A stretch of DNA of 64,000 nucleotides from Pseudoalteromonas viridis (GTDB taxonomy: Bacteria > Pseudomonadota > Gammaproteobacteria > Enterobacterales > Alteromonadaceae). Made by a program: the position numbers and the translations under genes. Below, piece by piece: positions 17,899-27,528 of this stretch. The stretch's first letter is position 1, and each line of letters opens with the position of its first letter. The notes beneath the pieces are model-generated. The model saw only the letters and a program-made list of their open reading frames with translations. It searched no databases and was not told where the DNA came from. The stretch spans positions 682,001-746,000 of the forward strand of contig NZ_CP072425.1 of the NCBI RefSeq assembly GCF_017742995.1, written 5' to 3'.

Positions 17899-18816
17899 TT
17901 AAGAACCCGTTACCTTCAAATTGAGAAACTTCTCGAGTCCCTCAGGGTCGGCCGCCAGTGCCTGAACCTGCTGAGAAAAGGCATTGAAGTCCATTGCCTC
18001 ATCAACAGAGACATTCACCTCTAAACCATTCAAACCCGTTGCAAAATCGTTGATCCCCTGCTTAACTTGCTCTGAGACTGGCACCTGCATAAGTTGCATA
18101 GCCAACATTTGCTGAAACTGTTCTTTAGTCAGCCCTTTACTAGCAAGCAACTCAGTCACCAGTGCATCCAGCTTGGGCTGCCCGGCAATCGCAAAGGTCA
18201 GCTTTTGTGGCTGTAGCGTTTGTATCGCAGAAATCAGCTTGCTCTGCATCTGTAATTCCTGCTCAAGTGTCAAAGCACCACCTTGCTGTTGCATCTCCAT
18301 TGAGGTTGTCATCAACTCAGTGCTATTGCCCAGGTCAAAATCGAACGTTAGTCCTGCCACGCCCGCCGCATCAACAGACGATTTAAACTGGCTGTCGCCA
18401 TTATCCGGGTTGTAACGTAAAGACGACGTCAGCGCATAGCTGGTACCAGCCAGGGTGGCGGCCTGCTGCTCAAGCTCCGCAGCCAGCACCGGGCTTAGTG
18501 TAACGTTCGTCAACTTAACCTCTGTAAACTCACTGATTTTATCGGCTTCATAGCCCTGCAAGCTGAACTCACCAATGTTGAGCAGCGTCTGCTGCTCAGT
18601 GGCTTCTTTGATCACCAGAGACTGAACTTTAACTGTGTTGGTAAACAAGTTATAAGATGAGCCCTGGTGCTCAATCAGCAGTTCAGATTGCTCAGCAAAT
18701 TGCGCGATCTGCTGCTGCACCACCAATTCAGCCTGCTGATTTGCATAAAGATGTGCGCCAACAACAGCGGCTGACATTACGCCACCTAACGCCAGCATGA
18801 TCGTAGATTTTTTCAT
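17899..18816 (-). CDS. Unknown envelope protein with N-terminal signal anchor
   Basis: The 305 residue product begins MKKSTIMLALGGVMSAAVVG, a signal peptide or anchor, then a Gln/Leu-rich, beta-prone sequence (for example LLIEHQGSSYNLFTNTVKVQSLVIKE). The general style recalls YdgA/DUF945-type periplasmic proteins, which are longer (about 500), so I do not assign it. It lies 15 bp after radA on the same strand and probably shares its transcript. Confidence 0.7.
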   Translation of the reverse strand: MKKSTIMLALGGVMSAAVVGAHLYANQQAELVVQQQIAQFAEQSELLIEHQGSSYNLFTNTVKVQSLVIKEATEQQTLLNIGEFSLQGYEADKISEFTEVKLTNVTLSPVLAAELEQQAATLAGTSYALTSSLRYNPDNGDSQFKSSVDAAGVAGLTFDFDLGNSTELMTTSMEMQQQGGALTLEQELQMQSKLISAIQTLQPQKLTFAIAGQPKLDALVTELLASKGLTKEQFQQMLAMQLMQVPVSEQVKQGINDFATGLNGLEVNVSVDEAMDFNAFSQQVQALAADPEGLEKFLNLKVTGS

Positions 18817-18831
18817 TTTTGTAGATTTCCT

Positions 18832-20202
18832 TTAAAACAAGGCTTCGAGCGCATCACTGAGGCTGGCAACGGCGACCACTTCCATTCCCTCAATGGCGTC
18901 CTTGGGTTTATTCGCAATGGGTACGATAGCACGTTTGAAGCCATGTTTCGCGGCTTCGCGTAGTCTTTCCTGGCCACTGGGTACCGGCCGGATCTCTCCG
19001 CCCAGGCCTACTTCACCAAATACCACCATCTGACGCTCCAGCGCATGGTTTTTGAAGCTAGACACCAAAGCCGCGATTAACGCTAAGTCAGCACTGGTTT
19101 CAGAGACCTTAACGCCGCCGACCACATTTACAAAGACATCCTGATCCGCCACCTGCAAACCACCATGACGGTGCAACACCGCAAGCAACATGGCCAAGCG
19201 GTTTTGCTCCAAACCGACAGTTACACGCCGTGGATTTGCCAATTGGGAGTAGTCCACCAGCGCCTGAACTTCCACCAGCAATGGCCGGGTGCCTTCCCAG
19301 ATCACCATGACCAGAGAGCCCGGCGTTTGCTCTTCACCCCGGTTCAGAAAAATTGCCGAGGGGTTACTCACTTCTTTCAGGCCCTGCCCTGTCATGGCAA
19401 AAACCCCGAGCTCATTGACTGCGCCGAAACGGTTTTTGTTACCACGCAGGGTTCTGAAGCGGCTGTCGCTGCTGCCTTCGAGTAAGATAGAGCAGTCAAT
19501 ACAGTGCTCTAGCACCTTAGGCCCCGCCAGTGAGCCATCTTTGGTTACGTGGCCGACCATAATAATGGCGACCTGATTTTGCTTCGCAAAACGGGTCAGG
19601 TAAGCGGCACTTTCTCGCACCTGAGAAACACTGCCCGGCGCGGACTGCACATCACTCATGTGCATCACCTGAATTGAATCTATGACCATAATGGCTGGCT
19701 TTTCACGTAAAGCCAGCTGACAGATGCTTTCGACGTTTGTTTCGGCCAGAGTACGTAGTTTGTTGGTTGGCAGGCCCAGGCGTTTGGCGCGCATCGCAAC
19801 CTGCTGCAAAGATTCCTCACCCGTCACATATAAAGTGGACATAGATTCGGCCAGCAAGCACATGGTCTGCAACAACAAGGTACTCTTACCAGCACCCGGC
19901 TCACCACCAATCAAAATGGCACTGCCTGGTACCACGCCACCACCGAGTACACGATCAAACTCTTTGAATCCAGTAGAAAATCTGGGCAATGACTCGAGGT
20001 TAACTTCATCCAGCGTCTGGACTTTGGCTTCCACCACACCGGCATATCCGGCCATAGTTCCGGCGCGCGGCGCGGCCTTCACAGAAGGGACTCTGAACTC
20101 AGTAATTGTATTCCAGGCTTTACATTCAGAACATTGCCCTTGCCATCGAGCAAATTCCGCTCCACAATCACTACAGACAAATGCGGTTTTCTTTTTTCCC
20201 AT
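18832..20202 (-). CDS. radA: DNA repair protein RadA
   Basis: The product (456 residues from MGKKKTAFVCSDCG) is the RecA-like branch-migration helicase RadA/Sms. It has the N-terminal four-cysteine zinc finger (CSDCG, CSECK), Walker A GGEPGAGKST, the RadA signature KNRFG (about 252) and a C-terminal Lon-like domain (about 300-456). Thirteen upstream in-frame residues are not part of the family and are left out. The length matches E. coli RadA (460). Confidence 0.96.
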   Translation of the reverse strand: MGKKKTAFVCSDCGAEFARWQGQCSECKAWNTITEFRVPSVKAAPRAGTMAGYAGVVEAKVQTLDEVNLESLPRFSTGFKEFDRVLGGGVVPGSAILIGGEPGAGKSTLLLQTMCLLAESMSTLYVTGEESLQQVAMRAKRLGLPTNKLRTLAETNVESICQLALREKPAIMVIDSIQVMHMSDVQSAPGSVSQVRESAAYLTRFAKQNQVAIIMVGHVTKDGSLAGPKVLEHCIDCSILLEGSSDSRFRTLRGNKNRFGAVNELGVFAMTGQGLKEVSNPSAIFLNRGEEQTPGSLVMVIWEGTRPLLVEVQALVDYSQLANPRRVTVGLEQNRLAMLLAVLHRHGGLQVADQDVFVNVVGGVKVSETSADLALIAALVSSFKNHALERQMVVFGEVGLGGEIRPVPSGQERLREAAKHGFKRAIVPIANKPKDAIEGMEVVAVASLSDALEALF

Positions 20203-20338
20203 AAAAATCAAGGCATAGTTATTGCTTAAATTAAAACTCAATTAAGCTTAGTTTAATAGTAAGCGTTAATACTGACATAAATTTGGCAAAGGCTGAAACA
20301 ATAACCGGGTAAGATCTGCTGATTTAAAATGTGTACCT

Positions 20339-22840
20339 ATGGCTGAAGATAAATTACAACAATACCAAGACTTAATAGATGAATTAAAGATTGATCTCGG
20401 CGATCCTAATTTTGACTTTATCTTCAAGCAAAAAACAGCGCAACTCAGTAAGCCTGATCAGTTTTTGCTGAAAATGGAAATGGCTCGGCTGTCTCAGCCC
20501 GTGGCCCGTTTTATCGACCTGCGTGGCCAGGTGTCTGGACAAGTAAAACCCTACGAATACGAAGGCAAGCAACACTTTATGGACGATGTTGCGATCCGGG
20601 TATTTGAGCAAGAGGTAGCCCGCTACGGCGGTTATACCTTAGCCGTTTACGAAGCGGTAATGAACACCGACAATAACTTTAAAGTTATGCAGAAGCAGGC
20701 GGCCCAGCAGCAGGATGAAGATACACCCGGGCAGGATATCTCTCAAGCCACCCAGTACATCCGCTTTGCCTCTTACGAAAGCCGCATAGAAGAGCGGATG
20801 AATTACTCCATCAAGATCACGGTGGAGTTTGGCAACCAGCGGCTTGCCAATGCCAGTACGTCAGACATTTCTCTCAGTGGCGCAAAAATCAAACTGGCGC
20901 CCAACTATCACTTACATAAAGGCGATTTAGTGTCACTACGCCTGGTTGGCCTGGAGCAGGACTTTGAGCTTGGCCTGAAGAGCGGGATACAATATGAAGT
21001 GGTCGCGGTAGACCCCGTCTCCAATGAATACAACCATATACGCCTGAAGCGCACCTTTGTCGAAAATAACAGTGGCTTTGATGAGTTCCTGCAAAGTTTT
21101 ATTCATGGTAATAAGCGTCGCTATAAAATCAACCTGGATAACACCATGGATGCGGTTGTGTGTAAGGGCTATGAGCAGTATTACCTGCCCCGCGTGAATT
21201 CGTTGTTCGTGTTTTTTAGTCAGGCTAAAACCATGCTCTACCCTAGCCTGGTACTGACCAATGAGAACAACGCACACATCAACTATTATTTTGAGGATGA
21301 ACGCAAAACCTCCTCTTTATACAGCGTCTTTAACCAGCAGCGCCTGGATATGCTCCTGCAGCGCCCGGAGCCAGTCAAAGAGGCCTATTGTTACACATTC
21401 ACTCATGGTAAAAACGGTAAGATCTATTTTTACTCAGCGTTTGACTGGGAGCTTAAAAAGTCGGCAGAGTTGCATCACCTGTTTATGGGGTTTGGCAGCC
21501 AAAAAGACAGCTGGCGGATCTTTAAGGTTCAGCTGATGCCAAGCCACCATGAAGATGCCTTTATTCCGCTGTCTTTGCCCTCCAGCGCCGGCAAAAATGT
21601 TGAGAAACTGAATAAACGTCCAACCCCTCGGGTTCAGGGGTTGATTGAGAACGTAAAATACCTGATGACGCTCAGCGATATTACCACCGAGCAGCAAACA
21701 GCCTATTATCAGGCGCTGCAATACGCAAAAGAGCAGGTTAACCTGATCAAGCAATTTGGTCATGGTAAGGCCAAAGTGCCCCCGCCACTGGAAGTCGTTG
21801 CACTTGAATACGTTAACCTGCGCTCGCACAAGCGCTATCTGTACAAGACTGCCGTGACCGTTGCCACAGAGGATGGACAGGCACTGCATGGCCATACCCG
21901 GGATTTCTCGGTGATGGGCTTACAGGTGGCACTGGATGAGCCCGCGACGCTGCAAAAAGGCGATATTGTGCATCTCGATCTGCCCGAGCTGCAAAAAATC
22001 ACCAAACAACACAACCTGACTAAACTCAGGTATGAAGTGATGGCGGTCAACAAGGCAAAGACCATCATTAACCTAAAAGTGAACATTCTCAGTAACGTGC
22101 AACATACCGCCATTACGTTTTTTAAAATTCTGATTGAAAACAATAAGAATAAACTACAACCTTGCGAAGAAGCCCCCAGGATCCCCGGGTTATCACACGC
22201 ACTGCGCAACATGGTTACTAAGAGTATTTGTCAGTTCCCGCTTTATCTGCACAAATCAGCAGCCCATTTTAAAATTGGTGCGATTGGCCAGGGGCTTTAC
22301 CCCACCACACTACACAAAATTTTACTCAGTGAAGTGATTCACCATAACCATCAGGAATATGTGCAACCCCATGGCTTGCTCCCAAGCGACTTTATTGGCG
22401 AATATCTGAGTGAGCGACTGCGCAAACAATCACGCCAGGACAAGCCGTTGCAATATACGGTTTTCTTACGTTTTGATCCAAAAGCTCAGACGCTCAAAGA
22501 AGCCATTAAAACTCAATGTGTCGCCGTAGGGGAGTCGCTGGACCCACTGTTTTTGTTCATCAAGCGAGCACTCAAGAAAGAACTATTGTTTGTGTTTCAT
22601 CTTTATATTTCCAAAACCGGCCGCCCGGATATGGATTACCTGGCCAACGAGCTGAGATACGTCAGCCATTATGCGATACACAAGGCCAAGGGGCTTGAAG
22701 AGGCGTTATGGAACGTTGCGGGTGTGTGCGACATGATTGAGGTGACGGATCAGCTGCTGCCCACATTAGATGTCGAAGACAGTCAGCTGGCAGCCATGCT
22801 TGAGCGCAAACGTGCCTGGCTGGCCACTCAGCCGGGCTGA
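20339..22840 (+). CDS. Large protein with two PilZ domains
   Basis: The 833 residue, cytoplasmic-looking product has two PilZ signatures: RIEERMNYSIK...DISLSGAKI (about 150-185) and LRSHKRYLYKT...DFSVMGLQV (about 495-530). Both keep the RxxxR and D/NxSxxG elements that bind cyclic di-GMP. There is no enzyme domain that I recognise and no TM segment. Proteins of this size with two PilZ domains occur in Alteromonadales, but their output is not known. It is monocistronic; an inverted repeat (CCCGACAG...CTGTCGGG, 22847-22877) follows. Confidence 0.85.
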   Translation: MAEDKLQQYQDLIDELKIDLGDPNFDFIFKQKTAQLSKPDQFLLKMEMARLSQPVARFIDLRGQVSGQVKPYEYEGKQHFMDDVAIRVFEQEVARYGGYTLAVYEAVMNTDNNFKVMQKQAAQQQDEDTPGQDISQATQYIRFASYESRIEERMNYSIKITVEFGNQRLANASTSDISLSGAKIKLAPNYHLHKGDLVSLRLVGLEQDFELGLKSGIQYEVVAVDPVSNEYNHIRLKRTFVENNSGFDEFLQSFIHGNKRRYKINLDNTMDAVVCKGYEQYYLPRVNSLFVFFSQAKTMLYPSLVLTNENNAHINYYFEDERKTSSLYSVFNQQRLDMLLQRPEPVKEAYCYTFTHGKNGKIYFYSAFDWELKKSAELHHLFMGFGSQKDSWRIFKVQLMPSHHEDAFIPLSLPSSAGKNVEKLNKRPTPRVQGLIENVKYLMTLSDITTEQQTAYYQALQYAKEQVNLIKQFGHGKAKVPPPLEVVALEYVNLRSHKRYLYKTAVTVATEDGQALHGHTRDFSVMGLQVALDEPATLQKGDIVHLDLPELQKITKQHNLTKLRYEVMAVNKAKTIINLKVNILSNVQHTAITFFKILIENNKNKLQPCEEAPRIPGLSHALRNMVTKSICQFPLYLHKSAAHFKIGAIGQGLYPTTLHKILLSEVIHHNHQEYVQPHGLLPSDFIGEYLSERLRKQSRQDKPLQYTVFLRFDPKAQTLKEAIKTQCVAVGESLDPLFLFIKRALKKELLFVFHLYISKTGRPDMDYLANELRYVSHYAIHKAKGLEEALWNVAGVCDMIEVTDQLLPTLDVEDSQLAAMLERKRAWLATQPG

Positions 22841-22887
22841 TAACCGCCCGACAGACTAGCCTAACCAGCCTGTCGGGGACTATAGGG

Positions 22888-23772
22888 TTAACTCAAACCA
22901 CCAAACAAAGTCAGCAGTGCGGTCAATACCAGGAAGAACAGGATATTGCGCTTGACCAGGCGCATCATACAGGTTGCTTCGTAGGTGCAACCAAAAAACT
23001 GCTGTTCAATCTGCTCTGCGGCCAGCGCAATCTCACTCACCACCTGCCGGTTTGGCGTATCAAAATCCAGCAAATACTTTAACCAGCACCCTGTTCCTTT
23101 CGTAAAGTTACCTATGATCAGATAACCAAAGCTGGCAACCCTCGCGGGCAGCCAGTTAAGCCAGAACAGCAATTTCGTAAATCTTTGCGCATGAGCCCCA
23201 AGCGAGCAGCGTAACAGACTCACCTGCGCTGGCAGGTCGTCTTCCTGACGCTCTGTGAGTGTCTCAACCAGATAACGCACACTGGCATAAAGCACGGCAC
23301 CCGGCGCCCCTAACACAACAAACCAGAACATCACGGCACAATAGTGCTGAAAATTAATCCATACCAGCGTTTGACCGAACGTTTCACCATTGCGCTCGGT
23401 TTCGGTCCGCTCCTGACCCATTTGCAGCGCGTATAATGTAACCGCTTCTGAATCCCCCCGCGTCAGTGCGTTAAGGTATCCTTTATACAAGCGACGATAA
23501 CGACCACAGCCAAAGCAAACCAGTAAGATCAATACATTGAGTATCAGCTGAAACAGTACAAAATCAGACAAGTGATACACCAGCGCAACCAGTATGGTAG
23601 GCAGCACCAACCAAACCATGACCCCAAGATCAGAACCAAACATGCCCTTTTCACTGAGCTGTGTCTTACTCCAGGCCAGGTACTTACCTAAATAAAAGTC
23701 AATCTGCCAATGTTCTGAACGGGCACCCAGGCGCTCGATCACTAAAGCTATTATGATAGAAATCAACATCAT
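22888..23772 (-). CDS. ampE: AmpE-like inner-membrane protein
   Basis: The 294 residue product starts MMLISIIIALVIERLGARSEHWQID, matching the AmpE start, and has four predicted TM segments (about 42-60, 65-84, 140-165, 275-293). AmpE is a CobD/CbiB-superfamily membrane protein paired with AmpD; its exact role is unclear. I moved the start in from 23814 because the extra 14 residues overlap ampD and are not conserved. It begins 5 bp after the ampD stop. Confidence 0.88.
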   Translation of the reverse strand: MMLISIIIALVIERLGARSEHWQIDFYLGKYLAWSKTQLSEKGMFGSDLGVMVWLVLPTILVALVYHLSDFVLFQLILNVLILLVCFGCGRYRRLYKGYLNALTRGDSEAVTLYALQMGQERTETERNGETFGQTLVWINFQHYCAVMFWFVVLGAPGAVLYASVRYLVETLTERQEDDLPAQVSLLRCSLGAHAQRFTKLLFWLNWLPARVASFGYLIIGNFTKGTGCWLKYLLDFDTPNRQVVSEIALAAEQIEQQFFGCTYEATCMMRLVKRNILFFLVLTALLTLFGGLS

Positions 23773-23777
23773 GTCCG

Positions 23778-24320
23778 TTACTCTTGTTTTATCAATGCAA
23801 AATACTTGTTCCAATCGAACGCCACACCCGGGTCGTGCTTGCGCCCAGGTGCGATATCACTGTGTCCGACAATGCGCTCCGAAGTCAATGCCGGGAGTTG
23901 CTGTTGTAGCCAGATTGTAAGCTGAGCCAGTGCCTGATATTGGGCTTCAGTGTATGACGTTGTGTCTGTTCCTTCCAGCTCCACACCAATACTGAAATCA
24001 TTGCAGCTCTCTTGTCCTGCAAACACAGATACTCCGGCATGCCAGGCGCGCTTATCGAACGGCACGTACTGGACAATGGCACCGTTACGGCGGATCAGAC
24101 AATGTGCTGACACCCTCACACCGCGCAGTGAATCAAAACTGGGATGCGCCTGACAGTCCAGCGTGCCCATAAATAAGTCGTCTATGTAATTGCCACCATA
24201 TTCGCCCGCAGGCAACGAAATGCAATGCACTACCAGCAACGACGGGCGACACGCTGGCGGACGTTCATTATAATGGGGAGAGCGTCGCTGCTGTGCGCCC
24301 GGATACCAATTTAACTTCAT
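23778..24320 (-). CDS. ampD: N-acetylmuramyl-L-alanine amidase AmpD
   Basis: The product (180 residues from MKLNWYPGAQQRRSP) is the cytoplasmic 1,6-anhydro-muropeptide amidase of cell-wall recycling. The zinc ligands are visible as VVHCISLP (His), AWHAGVSVF (His) and the late GHSDIAPGRKHDPGV with the third ligand and the catalytic Lys. No signal peptide is present. It heads the ampD-ampE unit and is divergent from nadC, as in many gammaproteobacteria. Confidence 0.95.
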   Translation of the reverse strand: MKLNWYPGAQQRRSPHYNERPPACRPSLLVVHCISLPAGEYGGNYIDDLFMGTLDCQAHPSFDSLRGVRVSAHCLIRRNGAIVQYVPFDKRAWHAGVSVFAGQESCNDFSIGVELEGTDTTSYTEAQYQALAQLTIWLQQQLPALTSERIVGHSDIAPGRKHDPGVAFDWNKYFALIKQE

Positions 24321-24509
24321 AAATAGAAACACTTAGCCAATCTCGCTGTGTTGTTACCTTAGCAAGTTTGCCATATTTTCACTATGTTATTTTGACACCA
24401 CTTTAGCAGATACCGGATCGGTTCGCTGCTGCTGTTAATAAACGACATTGTCATTAACTGGTGTAACACAGTAGAATTAGGTTATTGAATAGCAAAGCTA
24501 AGATTGCCC

Positions 24510-25349
24510 ATGTTAAATGAACAGATCCCCCAGCTGGTTAAGCTGGCACTTGATGAAGACCTGAATAATCAAAGCGCTGCCGATGGCGACATTACCGCAG
24601 CCCTGATCCCCGCCTCACAACAGGCAAAAGCCTATGTGATCACACGAGAAGCCGGCGTGTTTTGTGGTAAAGATCTGATCCTTGAGGTTTTCAGGCAAGT
24701 CGACCCCAGTGTAAAGGTGAATGTCCTGGTAAACGATGGTGATAAATTACAACCAAACCAGCGCATTTTTGAAGCGGCAGGAAGCGCCCGTGCCATCCTC
24801 ACTGCAGAGCGCACGGCCCTGAACTTTGTTCAAACCCTGTCGGGCACGGCCACGACCACAGCGCACTCTGTTGCTGCACTTGCCAATACCAGCACGCAAC
24901 TGTTGGACACTCGCAAAACCATTCCGGGGCTGCGCGCACTGCAGAAGTATGCAGTGACCTGTGGCGGCGGCAAAAATCACCGCATCGGTTTATTTGATGC
25001 CTTCCTGATCAAAGAAAATCATATTGCGGCTTGTGGTGGCATAGCCAAGGCGGTTGCACAAGCCAGACAAAACCATCCCGATAAGCCCGTTGAGGTCGAA
25101 GTTGAAAGCCTGGCAGAGCTGCAACAGGCGCTAGATGCTGGTACAGATATCATTATGCTCGATAACTTTACCGTTGAAGACATTCAAATTGCCGTTAAAC
25201 AAACTGCCGGTAGAGCTAAGCTGGAGGTCTCGGGTAACATGACCTTAGATAAACTGGCGATTTATGCGCAGGCGGGTGTTGATTACATTTCTAGTGGTGC
25301 GTTGACGAAACACCTGCAGAGTATAGACTTATCTATGCGCTTTGAGTAA
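24510..25349 (+). CDS. nadC: Nicotinate-nucleotide pyrophosphorylase (quinolinate phosphoribosyltransferase)
   Basis: The 279 residue product (from MLNEQIPQLVKLALDEDL) converts quinolinate and PRPP to nicotinate mononucleotide in NAD synthesis. Visible motifs include ERTALNFVQTLSGTAT, the substrate-binding DTRKTIPGLRALQKYAV, GGGKNHRIGLFDAFLIKENH and the C-terminal EVSGNMTLDK / GVDYISSGALTKH. A TTG two codons upstream is a less likely start. It precedes the pil genes, the common nadC-pil neighbourhood. Confidence 0.96.
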   Translation: MLNEQIPQLVKLALDEDLNNQSAADGDITAALIPASQQAKAYVITREAGVFCGKDLILEVFRQVDPSVKVNVLVNDGDKLQPNQRIFEAAGSARAILTAERTALNFVQTLSGTATTTAHSVAALANTSTQLLDTRKTIPGLRALQKYAVTCGGGKNHRIGLFDAFLIKENHIAACGGIAKAVAQARQNHPDKPVEVEVESLAELQQALDAGTDIIMLDNFTVEDIQIAVKQTAGRAKLEVSGNMTLDKLAIYAQAGVDYISSGALTKHLQSIDLSMRFE

Positions 25350-25765
25350 CAGGTGTAACGGCTTTGTAATAAAATACAAAATCGGCTCGTTGACAAGAAT
25401 GAGAAAACACTTTTTAATACGAACAAAGAATTAGCACTGAATGAGTTCGTGCTCTCATTAATATGCCAGCGTATTGATTAACAGCAAATTTAACTTAGGC
25501 AGGTGTGATGCAAGCCTTGTTAAGACAGAGGTCACCACAACTGTCATAGTAATGTCGTAGACTGGTGGGTAGCAGGTGAGTGCTTCAGGGTAAACAATCG
25601 TACTTTGAACTAGGCCAAAAGAATGAATACCCACTTTGATTTACAACAAATTCATTATAGGAATAAAGACCTATACTGGGTCTGAATTTTTAGCGCACAA
25701 ATTTAATAAACCCCTGGTGTGAGTGGTTGCTGGCATCGGGTCTAACATCCCTTAGGAGACACATC
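25350..25765 (+). promoter_or_regulatory. Long leader/promoter region of pilA
   Basis: These 416 bp between nadC and pilA contain no convincing gene. A short palindrome TTTGTA-ATAAAA-TACAAA lies just after nadC. A well-placed AGGAG site precedes the pilA ATG. A sigma-54-like GG...GC pair exists near 25716-25730, but its spacing is one base too long, so I do not call it. The long leader suggests that pilA has its own regulated promoter. Confidence 0.4.
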
Positions 25766-26221
25766 ATGACGCAAAGACAACAGGGTGGTTTTACCCTTAT
25801 CGAATTAATGATTGTAATCGCAATCATTGGTATTCTTGCTGCCGTTGCCCTGCCGGCTTATCAGGATTACATTAACCGTGCACGCGCTTCAGAGGTACTT
25901 GCGGCAGCAACTATGCCTAAGGCCTGTGCGACTGAAACAGCGCAGGTTGGTGGTAACCCAACTAATTGTGGTGCAGACTTTGAGGAAACTCAGTTTGTAA
26001 CTACGCTTGACGTAAGTGCAGCTGGTGCCATCACTATCACAGGTCAGGCAGCTATGGCCGGGTTAGTTGTTACACTGACACCGCAGACAACAGCAGGTGC
26101 CGCAGCAACCGACACGAACTTCACCAACGGATTCCAGATCGCCAGCTGGGCATGTACAGCCACAGTGACCGGTGATGCTCAGGCTAGCTGGTTACCTGCA
26201 ACTTGTGCAGTAGCGCCGTAA
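25766..26221 (+). CDS. pilA: Type IV major pilin PilA
   Basis: The 151 residue prepilin has the short leader MTQRQQGG, cut before Phe(+1) by PilD, then the [20 protein letters not shown] helix with Glu5. The mature part keeps two cysteine pairs, an early one (KACATET...NCGAD) and the C-terminal loop (ASWAC...PATCAVAP), as in type IVa pilins. An in-frame upstream start would precede the leader by 13 residues and is rejected because AGGAG sits before 25766. A terminator hairpin follows. Confidence 0.95.
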   Translation: MTQRQQGGFTLIELMIVIAIIGILAAVALPAYQDYINRARASEVLAAATMPKACATETAQVGGNPTNCGADFEETQFVTTLDVSAAGAITITGQAAMAGLVVTLTPQTTAGAAATDTNFTNGFQIASWACTATVTGDAQASWLPATCAVAP

Positions 26222-26241
26222 TAGCTCACTACTACGCTTTT

Positions 26242-26263
26242 GAGGGAGCCTGGCTCCCTCTTT
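26242..26263 (+). terminator. Terminator/attenuator between pilA and pilC
   Basis: GAGGGAGC / GCTCCCTC with a 3 nt loop and TTT behind it begins 21 bp after the pilA stop. It probably ends most pilA transcripts, keeping pilin mRNA far more abundant than pilCD mRNA. Confidence 0.65.
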
Positions 26264-26276
26264 GCTATCATACCTT

Positions 26277-27509
26277 ATGAATCAACCCGACAAAAACACG
26301 GCCAAAGTCGATACCTTTATTTGGGTCGGCGTAAGCGCCCGTGGCAAACGCCTGCAAGGCGAGCTCACTGGCACCAGTGTGGCCCTGGTTAAAGCGCAAT
26401 TGCGCAAGCAAGGGATCACGCCCTCTAAAGTAAAGCGCAAACCTAAGCCTCTGTTCGGGTTAAGCAGTACGCAAAAAATTACCCCCAAAGACATTGCCGT
26501 CGTCACCCGACAGATTGCCACTATGCTCACCGCAGGTGTGGCGTTAGTGCAGGCATTAGATATGATTGCGTCGGGGGCAAAGAATAAAAGCCTCAGTAAG
26601 CTCATCACCCACATTGCCGATGAAGTAAAAGCCGGTCAGCCACTGGCTAAGTCGTTGCGCAGTCACCCCAAATATTTCGACGAGCTTTACTGCGACCTGG
26701 TTGAATCGGGCGAGCAGTCAGGGGCGCTGGATCGGATCTTTGACCGGGTTGCCCTGTATAAAGAAAAAGCCGAAGCCCTTAAATCAAAAATTAAAAAAGC
26801 GATGTTTTACCCCATCGCGGTGCTATCCGTTGCCTTAATTGTAACGTCCATCCTGTTGATCTTTGTTGTGCCTCAGTTTGAAGAAATTTTTACCGGCTTC
26901 GGCGCGGAACTGCCAGGCTTTACCCTGATGGTACTGGGCATTTCTGAATTTATGCAAGAATACTGGTGGCTGTTTTTGATTGGCCTGGGCGGTGCCGGGT
27001 ATGCCTACAAAGAAGCCCTGCAACGCAGCGCTGCAGTGCGCCACTTTAACGACCGCATGGTGCTTAAAATTCCAGCCATTGGCGAAATACTTAAAAAAGC
27101 GGCCGTTGCCCGCTACGCCAGAACCTTATCAACCACTTTTGCAGCAGGCGTGCCTTTGGTCAATGCGCTGGAGTCCGCTGCAGGTGCTTCTGGTAATATC
27201 ATTTATAAAAACGCCATTTTAGACATTAAAGGCGAGGTCAGTTCAGGTAACCAGATGAACTGGGCCATGCGCAATGCGAAGATCTTTCCCGATATGGTGG
27301 TACAAATGGTATCCATTGGCGAAGAGTCTGGCGCACTCGACAGCATGCTGGCAAAAGTGGCCAGTATTTATGAGCAGGAAGTAGATGATGCGGTCGATGG
27401 CCTGTCGTCATTACTTGAACCTATGATCATGGTGATCCTGGGCGTGCTGGTTGGCGGCTTGATTGTTGCTATGTATTTACCTATATTCCAGCTCGGCACC
27501 GTCATTTAA
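26277..27509 (+). CDS. pilC: Type IV pilus inner-membrane platform protein PilC
   Basis: The 410 residue product (from MNQPDKNTAKVDTFIWVGVS) is the PilC/GspF platform. It has two repeated T2SSF domains (about 75-200 and 280-400), each with QIATMLTAGVAL- or TLSTTFAAGVPL-type starts, and three TM segments (about 175-195, 220-240, 380-400). It organises pilin assembly with PilB. The TTG 15 bp upstream is a less likely start. pilD follows by 19 bp. Confidence 0.94.
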   Translation: MNQPDKNTAKVDTFIWVGVSARGKRLQGELTGTSVALVKAQLRKQGITPSKVKRKPKPLFGLSSTQKITPKDIAVVTRQIATMLTAGVALVQALDMIASGAKNKSLSKLITHIADEVKAGQPLAKSLRSHPKYFDELYCDLVESGEQSGALDRIFDRVALYKEKAEALKSKIKKAMFYPIAVLSVALIVTSILLIFVVPQFEEIFTGFGAELPGFTLMVLGISEFMQEYWWLFLIGLGGAGYAYKEALQRSAAVRHFNDRMVLKIPAIGEILKKAAVARYARTLSTTFAAGVPLVNALESAAGASGNIIYKNAILDIKGEVSSGNQMNWAMRNAKIFPDMVVQMVSIGEESGALDSMLAKVASIYEQEVDDAVDGLSSLLEPMIMVILGVLVGGLIVAMYLPIFQLGTVI

Positions 27510-27528
27510 CAATAACAAAGACATTATT

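Noticed and set aside
22847..22877. Inverted repeat CCCGACAG...CTGTCGGG as terminator of the PilZ gene
   Set aside because: The loop is 15 nt and there is no U-tract; too weak to list as a terminator.
25714..25732. Sigma-54 promoter upstream of pilA (TGG...TTGC)
   Set aside because: The distance between GG and GC is 11, one more than required, and the flanking consensus is poor.
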